DNA of 51,653 bases, taken from assembly GCA_036260375.1 (NCBI GenBank), contig DASZZZ010000054.1:1-51653 (forward strand), in the 5' to 3' direction. The position numbers were made by a program, and so were the translations under genes. Below the pieces are notes generated by a model. It was not told the origin of the DNA and made no database searches. It saw only the letters and a list, made by a program, of their open reading frames with translations. This document shows, piece after piece, positions 43,096 to 51,653 of this stretch (positions are counted from its first letter, which is position 1; every line of letters begins with the position of its first letter). The stretch is from DASZZZ01 sp036260375. GTDB lineage: Bacteria > Actinomycetota > CADDZG01 > WHSQ01.

Positions 43096-43863
43096 TCAGC
43101 GCGTGACGTCGCCCTCCTCGTCGATGCGCTCCTTGCGTACCTCGTCGGACACCTGGACGTCGTCGGTGACGGTGTCCTTGGACACGCGCACGCGCTCCTT
43201 GGGGACCGCCCGCTTCTCGACGACGGGACGCTCCTCGTGGAGCACGACCTCGTGCTCCTCGTCGGAGATCGCGGGGCCGTCCATGGCACGGTCGACGTTC
43301 GCGTCGGTGATCGGCTCGCGCTCGACGCGCACCTCCTCGCGCTGCACCGGCACCGTCTGCTGGACCTGCTCGGTCACGACGTGCTTGCGCAGCCGCACGC
43401 GCCCGCGCTCCTCGGTCGTCTTGCCGACGCGCAGCTCCTCCTCGGAGCGCGTCATGGCGTCGTCCGTCGTCGGCCCCGACACGTCGTAGCCGGCGGGCGC
43501 CGCCTCCTGCGACCCGCCCTCGGGCAGGCCGGAGTCGGAGCTGCGCTCGGAGTACGGGAGGCCGTAGTACGAGTACAGCTCGGCCTCCTCCTGCTGCGTC
43601 AGCTCGGCGTCGGGATCCGCCGTCGGCGCGCCCTTGACGTGGTCCTTCGCGTACGGAACGACCAGGTCGGAGCCCTGCATCGTCGCCTCGGCGAGCGGCA
43701 CGAGCGACGTGCGCGTTCCGAACATGCCGGTCGACACCGCGACCCACTCGGGCTGCTCGGTGTCGCGGTCGACGTAGACGTCCTCCACCGTGCCGATCTT
43801 GCCGCCGCCGGCGCCGAGGACGGTTGCCCCCCGGCTCTCGGCGAGCTGCTCGCGCGTGATCAT
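43096..43863 (-). CDS. PRC-barrel and DUF2382 stress-response protein
   Basis: 255 residues. The N-terminal PRC-barrel (ITREQLAESRGATVLGAGGGKIGTVEDVYVDRD) is followed by a linker with a Tyr-rich ELYSYYGLPYSE. The C-terminal DUF2382 domain (EEELRVGKTTEERGRVRLRKHVVTEQVQ, PVQREEVRVEREPI, FVEERPVVEKRAV-like) is an anti-parallel helical/strand repeat rich in Glu/Arg. Such fusions are common in actinobacteria and Deinococcus-type bacteria and are linked to stress tolerance. The ATG (43863) has AAGGAGG. It diverges from the CarH-like regulator, with two palindromes in the 165-bp gap. Light or B12 control is a hypothesis from that context. Confidence 0.85.
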   Translation of the reverse strand: MITREQLAESRGATVLGAGGGKIGTVEDVYVDRDTEQPEWVAVSTGMFGTRTSLVPLAEATMQGSDLVVPYAKDHVKGAPTADPDAELTQQEEAELYSYYGLPYSERSSDSGLPEGGSQEAAPAGYDVSGPTTDDAMTRSEEELRVGKTTEERGRVRLRKHVVTEQVQQTVPVQREEVRVEREPITDANVDRAMDGPAISDEEHEVVLHEERPVVEKRAVPKERVRVSKDTVTDDVQVSDEVRKERIDEEGDVTR

Positions 43864-43933
43864 CACGTGCCTCCTTCGTTTGGGGAACGGACGGCGACCC
43901 CGTGGTGCGGCCGCGCTTCCCCGGGGGTACCCG

Positions 43934-43949
43934 GTCGACGCGCGTCGAC
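43934..43949. promoter_or_regulatory. Perfect 16-bp palindrome, candidate operator 1
   Basis: GTCGACGCGCGTCGAC, 70 bp before the PRC-barrel start and 80 bp before the regulator. It shares the CGACGCG/CGCGTCG half-sites with operator 2. Confidence 0.45.
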
Positions 43950-43978
43950 TCGGGACGAAGTTGTGCACTTTCACGGCG

Positions 43979-43994
43979 CGACGCGCACGCGTCG
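43979..43994. promoter_or_regulatory. 7-bp inverted repeat, candidate operator 2
   Basis: CGACGCG-CA-CGCGTCG, 34 bp before the CarH-like ATG at 44029. Flanked by a looser dyad GTTGTG (43960-43965) and CACAAC (43998-44003). Position near a promoter fits autoregulation. Confidence 0.45.
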
Positions 43995-44028
43995 TCACAC
44001 AACCGAGCGCGATGGGTATCTGGGCGCG

Positions 44029-44892
44029 ATGCAACGTGACGACGACGAGCGACGGTCGCTCAAGCTCTCCGAGGTCGCGCGCGAGGTGCACGTCTCGTCG
44101 ACCACCATCCGGTCGTGGGAGCGCCGCTACGGCTGGCCACGGCCGTTCCGGACGCTCGGCGGTCACCGGCGATACACGGCGGACGACCTCGACCAGCTTC
44201 GGATGCTGCGCGCCGAGATCGCCAAGGGTCGTTCCGTGCGGCGCGCCATCGCACTGCTCGAACGGGCCCGCTCGCAGCGGTTCGCGGCCGTGGTCGACGG
44301 CCTCGTCGATGCCGCCCTCGGCCTCGACACGCACGCGTTGCGACGCGAGCTCGCACGCGTCGACGACGCTGCGACGCCCGAAGACGCCGTCGAGCGCGCC
44401 CTGCTCCCGGCGCTGCGCGCCGTCGGGCTGCGATGGGCGCACGGTTCGTGCGACGTCGCGTCGGAGCACCTGCTCACCACCGAGGTCCGGTCGTGGCTCG
44501 AGACGCACGTCGCCCGGGCGCGCGGCGGCGATGCGCGGGAGAGCGTCGTGCTCGCGGCCGCGCCCGGCGAGCTCCATACGGTCGGGCTCGAGGCGTTCGC
44601 GCTGCTCGTCGCGCGCGCGGGACGCGACGTCGTCGTCCTCGGCGCGTCGACTCCGCAGGCGTCGCTCGCGCGCGCGGTCGCCGCGCTGCGCCCGTGCGCG
44701 GTCGTCGTGACCTCGCAGCAGCCCGCGACGCGCGCCGCGGCATCCGCGGCCGTGGCGGCCATCGACGCGCTGCGCATCGCGCCGGCGTTCTTCGCCGGCG
44801 ACGGCTTCGCGACGTCGGCGGCGCGCCGCGGCGTACGCGGCGCCTACCTCGGTGACGACCTGGTGGCGGCGCGCGCCCGGCTCGCGCCCTGA
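44029..44892 (+). CDS. CarH/LitR-like MerR regulator with B12-binding domain
   Basis: 287 residues. The N-terminal MerR helix-turn-helix (LKLSEVAREVHVSSTTIRSWERRYGW, then a wing GGHRRYTADDLDQL) is followed by a helical linker. A cobalamin-binding module carries GLRWAHGSCDVASEHLLTTEV, the W/E-H cap region that contacts adenosylcobalamin in CarH. PGELHTVGL follows, in which the His is the expected lower Co ligand. The last part is a Rossmann-like B12 domain. CarH proteins bind DNA as tetramers in the dark and dissociate in light. ATG 44029 was chosen from the MerR domain start. The neighbouring PRC-barrel gene is the first candidate target. Confidence 0.86.
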   Translation: MQRDDDERRSLKLSEVAREVHVSSTTIRSWERRYGWPRPFRTLGGHRRYTADDLDQLRMLRAEIAKGRSVRRAIALLERARSQRFAAVVDGLVDAALGLDTHALRRELARVDDAATPEDAVERALLPALRAVGLRWAHGSCDVASEHLLTTEVRSWLETHVARARGGDARESVVLAAAPGELHTVGLEAFALLVARAGRDVVVLGASTPQASLARAVAALRPCAVVVTSQQPATRAAASAAVAAIDALRIAPAFFAGDGFATSAARRGVRGAYLGDDLVAARARLAP

Positions 44893-44951
44893 GCTCCGTC
44901 GTCGCCTCTCGACGGCCCTCGACGTAACCGCCGGCGCGCGTGCGGACGCGG

Positions 44952-44970
44952 CGACGCCGTGAGGGCGTCG
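44952..44970 (+). terminator. Hairpin after the CarH-like gene
   Basis: CGACGCC-GTGAG-GGCGTCG, 7-bp stem, 59 nt past the stop at 44892. Weak, no T-tract. Confidence 0.35.
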
Positions 44971-45078
44971 ACCCGCGTGCCGCCTTGAGGAGATCCTCGC
45001 CCCGATCGCCGTACGCGCTGCGGCGAGCGAGACGCGCGCTGTAGTCGAGAGACCGACGTGCCGATGGTGCGCCGAAGT

Positions 45079-45101
45079 GCCTGCGCCGTCTCGGCGCAGG
45101 C
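45079..45101 (+). promoter_or_regulatory. 9-bp hairpin just upstream of the exported-protein gene
   Basis: GCCTGCGCC (45079-45087), loop GTCTC, GGCGCAGGC (45093-45101), ending 24 nt before the ATG at 45126. It could be a terminator of upstream transcription or a 5'-leader structure affecting ribosome access. Confidence 0.4.
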
Positions 45102-45125
45102 TCACGCGCTGGGCGGAGGTGGAAC

Positions 45126-45494
45126 ATGACGGGCCGTCTTCTCGATCCGATGTCGCGACGGCTGCGGCTCGCCGTCGCGGTGATGCTGTCGGCAGGGCTT
45201 CTCGCGGGGACGCAACGGGCCGCGGATGCGTCGGGCACTTCCCTCACCGTGGGGACGTGGAAGGTCGACACGTCGACGGGCGTGGTGACGTACGACGTGA
45301 CGTTGCGCGACGTCTGCGACACGTCGACGTGCGCGTGGAAGATCGAGGCGTACCACGTTCGTGACGGCGTCGCGAAAGCGCAGGCCACCCGCGCAGGCGA
45401 CTGGGAGACCTTCGGCAGACTGTGGAACAGCTGGGTGAAGGAGCGGATCACGGACGACCCGACGATCGTACGCCGCGAGTACTGGGACTGCTGA
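45126..45494 (+). CDS. Small exported protein, first gene of the duplicated module
   Basis: 122 residues. A signal peptide covers residues 10-36 (RRLRLAVAVMLSAGLLAG then an Ala-rich cleavage site near ADAS). The mature 86-residue part has a C-x4-C pair (VCDTSTC) and a third Cys in the C-terminal EYWDC. It also carries GDWETFGRLWNSWVKERITDD, a Trp-rich amphipathic helix, suggesting a membrane- or protein-binding surface. The ATG at 45126 has an AGGTGG site. It is followed by a cytosolic 352-residue protein after 16 nt. The last 37 residues recur in degraded form at 46677-46787. No known family; bacteriocin- or toxin-like function is conceivable only. Confidence 0.7.
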   Translation: MTGRLLDPMSRRLRLAVAVMLSAGLLAGTQRAADASGTSLTVGTWKVDTSTGVVTYDVTLRDVCDTSTCAWKIEAYHVRDGVAKAQATRAGDWETFGRLWNSWVKERITDDPTIVRREYWDC

Positions 45495-45510
45495 CGACCA
45501 TGGACGTTCC

Positions 45511-46569
45511 ATGACCAATCCCGACGCGGTGCTCAAGCGGCATCTCGCGCGTCTCGACGACGCCGGCGAGCGGCGACGTCTCTCGAGCGATCCCTCCGAC
45601 TACACAGAGGTCCTCGCCCTGCTCCAGGAGATGATCGAAGCGTGCGTCGACACGGCCCTGCAGCGGCTCGGCGACCGCCGCGATCGCGGTGGCTCGATCG
45701 TCGACGCGATCCACCGTGTCGCGGACCTCGTGGCGCGCCGACCCGCGGCGTTGTCGGACGACACACCGGTTGGTCTCCTGTCCGACCAGGTGCGAGACCT
45801 GGAGCAAGCGCTGCGAGACATCGACTACCTTCGCCGCGGCTTCGGCGTTCGCGGCGGGCGCCCCCGCCCCGACGACATGAGAGCGAAGCACGCCGCGCCC
45901 CTCGAGAGCAGCGTGATCGACGTTCTCCACCAGCTCTTGGGCTCGTTCGCCCCCGCCGCGGGAGGGGAGCGCGTCGAGGTACGCGACGTCGACGTCGACC
46001 TCGCGACGCTCTACGCGGGCGTGGTCGACAGGCTCGCCCGGCCGCTGGGCCCGCAGGAGTTCATGGACTCGGTCGTCGAACTTTGCCGCTCCCATGCGCC
46101 GGTCGAAGGATGGGACGAGTTCCTGACGCTGCCGTACGAGCAAGAGCTTCGCCGAAGATCGTCCTTCCTCCTCGACGTGACGGCGCGGGAGCCGGCATTC
46201 GTCCCGCTCGCCGCGTTCTACGTCGAGATCGTCTACCCGGGCCGCGGCGGCGACGTCGTCGCCGACGTGCTCGTCGTCGGTGCCGACCGCTACGAGCCCG
46301 ACGACGAGCGCTGGCTGGAGTCCGTGACGTACCGGCCGCGCGACGGCATGGCGCGCTCCGAGGTGCTCGCGTCGATCTACCGCACGGCCTACGCGCCGGG
46401 CGGGCTCGGCAACGCAGCCGACTACCCCTTGACGCTCGCGTGGGCGACGTACTTCGCGCGCGCGTGCTGCCGGCGCTACGTCGACGAGACGGGGGGCGAG
46501 CCCGTCGGGCTGAGCGTGGGGTTCACCGACGGCGACTGGATCGACGTGGGCTGGGTCGAGCCGACCTAG
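45511..46569 (+). CDS. 352-residue protein of unknown function, intact copy
   Basis: Cytosolic, no membrane segments or signal. An N-terminal helical region (residues 1-110: DYTEVLALLQEMIEACVDTALQRLGDRR) is followed by a linker. A globular C-terminal domain (residues 160-352) has LATLYAGVVDRLARPLGPQEFMDSVVELC, YEQELRRRSSFLLDV, YRTAYAPGGLGNAADYPLTLAW and a C-terminal GDWIDVGWVEP. I recognise no domain. The tandem copy at 46790-47846 conserves these segments despite frameshifts, which supports the reading frame. It has no clear Shine-Dalgarno site and probably depends on coupling to the exported-protein gene 16 nt upstream. An immunity- or partner-type role to that small exported protein is a hypothesis. 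Confidence 0.7.
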   Translation: MTNPDAVLKRHLARLDDAGERRRLSSDPSDYTEVLALLQEMIEACVDTALQRLGDRRDRGGSIVDAIHRVADLVARRPAALSDDTPVGLLSDQVRDLEQALRDIDYLRRGFGVRGGRPRPDDMRAKHAAPLESSVIDVLHQLLGSFAPAAGGERVEVRDVDVDLATLYAGVVDRLARPLGPQEFMDSVVELCRSHAPVEGWDEFLTLPYEQELRRRSSFLLDVTAREPAFVPLAAFYVEIVYPGRGGDVVADVLVVGADRYEPDDERWLESVTYRPRDGMARSEVLASIYRTAYAPGGLGNAADYPLTLAWATYFARACCRRYVDETGGEPVGLSVGFTDGDWIDVGWVEPT

Positions 46570-46670
46570 GAACCGACGAGGGAAGCCGGCGCGCCGGTCA
46601 CACCTACCACCGTCGGGACGCGCGAGCCGTGACATCGCCGCATACCATTGCTGCATGCTCCGCAACCTGA

Positions 46671-46787
46671 GAACGGCTTGCGGCGGCGGGCGACTGGAAC
46701 ACGTTCTTGGAACTGTGGGAGCGGTGGGTGACGCGATCGATCAGGGACGATCCCACGATCGTGCGCCGCGAATACTGGGACTGCTGA
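46671..46787 (+). pseudogene. Truncated 3' copy of the small exported-protein gene
   Basis: An in-frame stop at 46668-46670 is followed by codons for a peptide ending in GDWNTFLELWERWV...DDPTIVRREYWDC and a TGA at 46785-46787. It matches the last ~37 residues of the protein at 45126-45494, including the identical DDPTIVRREYWDC end. The signal peptide and most of the mature part are gone. The fragment is followed immediately by the damaged second copy of the 352-residue gene, reproducing the order of the first module. Confidence 0.75.
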
Positions 46788-46789
46788 GC

Positions 46790-47846
46790 ATGGAGCGCGC
46801 GGCGACCGATCTGGAGAAGGTGTTGAAGCGGTACCGGGCGCGCCTCGACGACGCCGGCCGGCGCCGGCGCCTGTCGTGCGATCCGTCCGACTACACGGAG
46901 GTCCTTGGCGTGCTCGAGGAGATGATCGACGCGTGCGTCGACACGGCTCTCGAGCGTCTCGGCGATCGCCGTCGTCGGGACGAGTCGACCGGCGGCGCCA
47001 TTCGGCGCGTCGCCGACGTCGTCGCGCGCCATCCCGCCGAGTTGTCGGGCGACGCACCGGTCCGGTTCCTGTCCGGGAAGGTGCATGACCTGGACAAGCG
47101 CTGCGAGACATCGACTACCTGCGCCGGGGCTTCGGCGGGCGCAGCAGACGCCCTGCCGACATGAGCGCGCGTCAGCCACACGCACTGAAGAGCGACGTGC
47201 TCGACGTCCTGTATCAGCTCTTCGGCGCGTTTGTCCCGGGAGAGGAGCGCGTCGAGGTGCGCGACGTCGACGTCGACCTCGCGACGCTCTACGCGGGCGT
47301 GGTCGACAGGCTCGCCCGGCCGCTGGGCCGCAGGAGTTCATGGACTCGGTCGTCGACCTCTGCCGCTCGCATGCACGGGTCGACGGATGGGACGAGTTCC
47401 TCACGCTGCCGTACGAGCAAGAGCTTCGGCGGCGGTCGTCGTTCCTGCTCGACGTCGTCTCGCGCGAACCGGCGCCGGTCCCGCTCGCCGCGTTCTACGT
47501 CGAGATCATCTACCCGAGCCGCGGCGGCGACGTCGTCGCCGACGTCGTGGTCGCGGGAGCGGATCGCTACGAGCCTCACGACGAGCGCTGGCTGGAGTCC
47601 GTGACGTACCGGCCGCGCGACGGCACGGCCGCCTCCGAGATGCTCGCGTCGATCTACCGGACCGCGTACGCTCCGGGCGGGCTCGGCAACGCAGCCGACT
47701 ACCCCTTGACGCTCGCGTGGGCGACGTACTTCGCGCGCGCGTGCTGCCGGCGCTACGTCGACGAGACGGGGGGCGAGCCCGTCGGGCTGAGCGTGGGGTT
47801 CACCAAGGGCGACTGGATCGACGTGGGCTGGGTCGAGCCGACCTAG
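46790..47846 (+). pseudogene. Frameshifted second copy of the 352-residue protein gene
   Basis: ATG 46790 begins a frame that aligns with the intact gene (DYTEVLGVLEEMIDACVDTALERLGDRR and onward). Relative to the intact copy, one base is lost near 47094 (GGAGCAAG versus GGACAAG) and one near 47327 (GGGCCCGC versus GGGCCGC), so the reading frame changes twice before the shared stop at 47844-47846. Three frames together cover the full length. The final ~170 bases are nearly identical to the intact copy, including 16 bases past the stop. Sequencing error could explain single-base losses, but there are two. Otherwise the gene is inactive, or could give two separate products. Confidence 0.8.
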
Positions 47847-47940
47847 GAACCGACGAGGGAAGACAAGGAGTTCGTCGGCTCGTGGGCGCTCCGAGACCAT
47901 CGCGCACCCACTGGCGCCGGAATCGGGCCCTCCTCTGGAG

Positions 47941-48012
47941 TGGGCGGTACTGGGATCGAACCAGTGACCTCTTCGGTGTGAACGAAGCGCTCTCCCGCTG
48001 AGCTAACCGCCC
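47941..48012 (-). tRNA. tRNA-Val (anticodon CAC)
   Basis: Read on the minus strand, a 7-bp acceptor stem GGGCGGT/ACCGCCC encloses a D-arm with GCTC...GAGC. The anticodon stem CTTCG/CGAAG has the 7-nt loop TTCACAC, giving anticodon CAC (Val, GUG codons), and the T-arm loop is TTCGATC with ACTGG/CCAGT. 72 nt with the discriminator A; CCA is not encoded. Confidence 0.95.
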
Positions 48013-48147
48013 GCGTCACGACATCTTAGGGCAAGCCCCCGGGCGGCGAGAAAAGCGCGCGGGACGCTGCCGGCGCCTGTGGTCGCGAGCCGGCCCGGCA
48101 GGAGCGCCCATGCGGCGTCGAGAAGGGCGTCCCGTCGCGCGCCGCCG

Positions 48148-48492
48148 TCATGTGCCGTCGCGGCGGCGGCGCCGCGAGACCGGCGTCCCAGTGAAGTACC
48201 ACAGCACCGACTTGGCCAGACCCCCCGTGAGGCCGAGCGCGCCCGCCGTCCTGAGCATGTCGTCGACGCCGGTACGCACGAGCTTCTGGTCCTCGAGCCG
48301 ACAGTTTCGAACGACGACGCCGCGTTCGACGCGCGTCACTCGGGAGCGACCCTGGCATCTGATCGTCGCCGTATCCGTCGCGATGAGGTTGGTGGAGAGC
48401 AACACCACCACCGCCGCGCCGAACGCAACGAGCCCCATCACCCACTCGGGCTTGCGGGTCAAGAATGCTTGCCGCAGCTTCTCTCTATCCAT
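48148..48492 (-). CDS. Small single-span membrane protein of unknown function
   Basis: 114 residues. A charged N-terminus (MDREKLRQAFLTRKPE) precedes one hydrophobic helix near residues 18-38 (VMGLVAFGAAVVVLLST), then a soluble part with two Cys and a basic, Arg-rich tail. The Arg/Lys-rich N-terminus on the cytosolic side suggests the soluble part is extracytoplasmic. ATG 48492 has an AGGAGG site 5 nt upstream; a GTG 3 nt earlier is the alternative. No family recognised. It lies between the tRNA and the ArsR-like regulator. Confidence 0.68.
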   Translation of the reverse strand: MDREKLRQAFLTRKPEWVMGLVAFGAAVVVLLSTNLIATDTATIRCQGRSRVTRVERGVVVRNCRLEDQKLVRTGVDDMLRTAGALGLTGGLAKSVLWYFTGTPVSRRRRRDGT

Positions 48493-48591
48493 CACGTCCT
48501 CCTCGTCCGCGTGCGCTCGATCGTAGGAGCGGCCGCCGGTCCGAGCCAGGGGCTTGAGTCGTTTTCGCCGTGGCGCCGAGTGACGAGCCGG

Positions 48592-49155
48592 TCAGTCGAC
48601 CTCGAAGCGGCCCCCGGTGCGCCAGTAGCGCCCTCGATCGCGGGTCAGGAAGCCCTCGTCGACGAGGTAGCGGCGCAGCGCGGCGACGTCGTCGTGGAAG
48701 CGGGACAGGATCGAGTTGACCGCGCGCTCGTCGTAGCGCCGGCCGGGCTCGAACTCCTGCGCGAGGTGGTCGAGCACGACGAGGCGCTTCGAGTGCGCGA
48801 CGGGGATCGACTGCAGGCGGCCGCCCCTGACGAACGAGCGCAGAACCTTGACATCGTCGGGCGGCGCGTCGAGCGACTCCTCGGGCTCGCTCTCGGCCGC
48901 GGCGCGCGCCACGACCTTGAGGGTCTCGACCGCGAAGCGGAACCCGGCCCCCTCCTCGTGGACGATCAGGCCACCGGCGTTGAGCCGCGCCAGCGCGCGC
49001 TCGACGTCGCGCGCCGGCATCCCGGTCGCACGCACGACGTCGCTCAGCGTCGCGTGTCCGAGCGCGACCGCTGCCGCGACCCGCAGCCGCTCCGGCTCGG
49101 CGAGCAGGCCGAGGACCTGGCGGGCGTCTTCGACCCACGCCGGACGCTTGTCCAT
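48592..49155 (-). CDS. ArsR-like helix-turn-helix protein with DUF2087 domain
   Basis: 187 residues. The N-terminal half (residues 1-75) is a winged helix of ArsR type, LLAEPERLRVAAAVALGHATLSDVVRATGMPARDVERALARL. The C-terminal half (100-187) is a DUF2087 domain: VLRSFVRGGRLQSIPV, KRLVVLDHLAQEFEPGRRYDERAVNSILSRFHDD and AALRRYLVDEGFLTRDRG. DUF2087 is thought to be a DNA- or RNA-binding helical module. It is 32 nt from the 3' end of uvrA on the same strand, so it may be in the same transcription unit. A regulatory role in stress or repair is plausible but unproven. Confidence 0.83.
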   Translation of the reverse strand: MDKRPAWVEDARQVLGLLAEPERLRVAAAVALGHATLSDVVRATGMPARDVERALARLNAGGLIVHEEGAGFRFAVETLKVVARAAAESEPEESLDAPPDDVKVLRSFVRGGRLQSIPVAHSKRLVVLDHLAQEFEPGRRYDERAVNSILSRFHDDVAALRRYLVDEGFLTRDRGRYWRTGGRFEVD

Positions 49156-49187
49156 GCCGACAGGATAGTGACGCCGCGCGCGTGCCG

Positions 49188-51653
<2,466 letters not shown>

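Noticed and set aside
44029..44892. MerR-type gene as the HspR that would bind the HAIR sites
   Set aside because: HspR is a short MerR protein; this one has a full cobalamin-binding module and CarH residues.
45077..45364. Alternative frame over the exported-protein gene
   Set aside because: It lacks a signal peptide and family pattern, and the duplicated fragment at 46677-46787 conserves the 45126 frame.
47941..48012. tRNA-Val as an integration site with the duplicated module as an island
   Set aside because: No integrase, no direct repeat of the tRNA 3' end was seen, and the module is a simple tandem duplication.

Overview
The window is very GC-rich, densely packed bacterial chromosome. 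It has many GTG starts, one TTG start, ATGA/GTGA stop-start overlaps, several ECF sigma/anti-sigma pairs, a phosphatidylinositol-mannoside gene set (pgsA-patA-pimA), glucosyl-3-phosphoglycerate synthase, a PrimPol-LigC pair and HspR-type (HAIR) heat-shock operators. Together these indicate an actinomycete-type organism (Actinomycetota). I cannot place it to genus; the gene neighbourhoods look like a non-mycobacterial, probably environmental lineage.

Layout, left half. Positions 1-3251 (minus) hold the PI/PIM lipid operon: pgsA, patA, pimA, a lipoprotein and a gene cut by the window edge. Next come an EF-G-like GTPase and a small zinc-ribbon protein (plus), an ECF sigma/anti-sigma pair and a HIT hydrolase (minus), and a TPR-like protein coupled to a MidA-type methyltransferase (plus). 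A Tat-exported PhoX-like protein, Hsp20, a 2-hydroxyacid dehydrogenase and a 47-residue zinc ribbon follow (minus), then an arginase-like protein (plus) and ClpB (minus). A second ECF pair (plus), a small crystallin-like protein (plus), FtsH (minus), an SRPBCC protein (minus) and a SigK/RskA-like pair (minus) complete the stretch to 21.6 kb. Protein quality control (Hsp20, ClpB, FtsH) is concentrated here. Both hsp20 and clpB carry a HAIR-like inverted repeat inside a recognisable promoter.

Middle. Positions 21.7-34.4 kb hold a DsbA-family protein and GpgS (convergent), PrimPol and LigC (convergent, overlapping; a repair pair), two tandem 67-68 bp interrupted palindromes, CsbD, a HAD phosphatase, an MscS-type membrane protein and a winged-helix regulator. 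These are followed by a carotenoid-desaturase-like FAD enzyme, a sugar-dehydrogenase-like lipoprotein, a DUF2231-Rieske fusion, and a secreted ComEC-like metallo-beta-lactamase-fold protein with a lamin-tail domain.

Right half. Positions 34.5-42.8 kb hold the most unusual unit. A tight minus-strand run of six genes encodes a 1557-residue exported beta-helix protein, three tail-collar paralogues, a Tat-exported protein and a GNAT acetyltransferase, with gaps of 11-36 nt. It meets a DUF6916 gene end to end. No other phage genes are present, so this looks like a domesticated or dedicated surface system. A PRC-barrel/DUF2382 gene and a divergent CarH-like B12 photoreceptor-regulator follow, with palindromic candidate operators between them. 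Next is a two-gene module (a small exported protein plus a 352-residue unknown) that has been tandemly duplicated; the second copy is decaying but has a nearly identical 3' end. The window closes with tRNA-Val, a small membrane protein, an ArsR-like/DUF2087 regulator and the C-terminal 821 codons of uvrA.

No gene-free gap exceeds about 300 bases. The largest are 42802-43095 (the leader of the beta-helix gene and a terminator) and 44893-45125 (two hairpins, otherwise nothing recognised).
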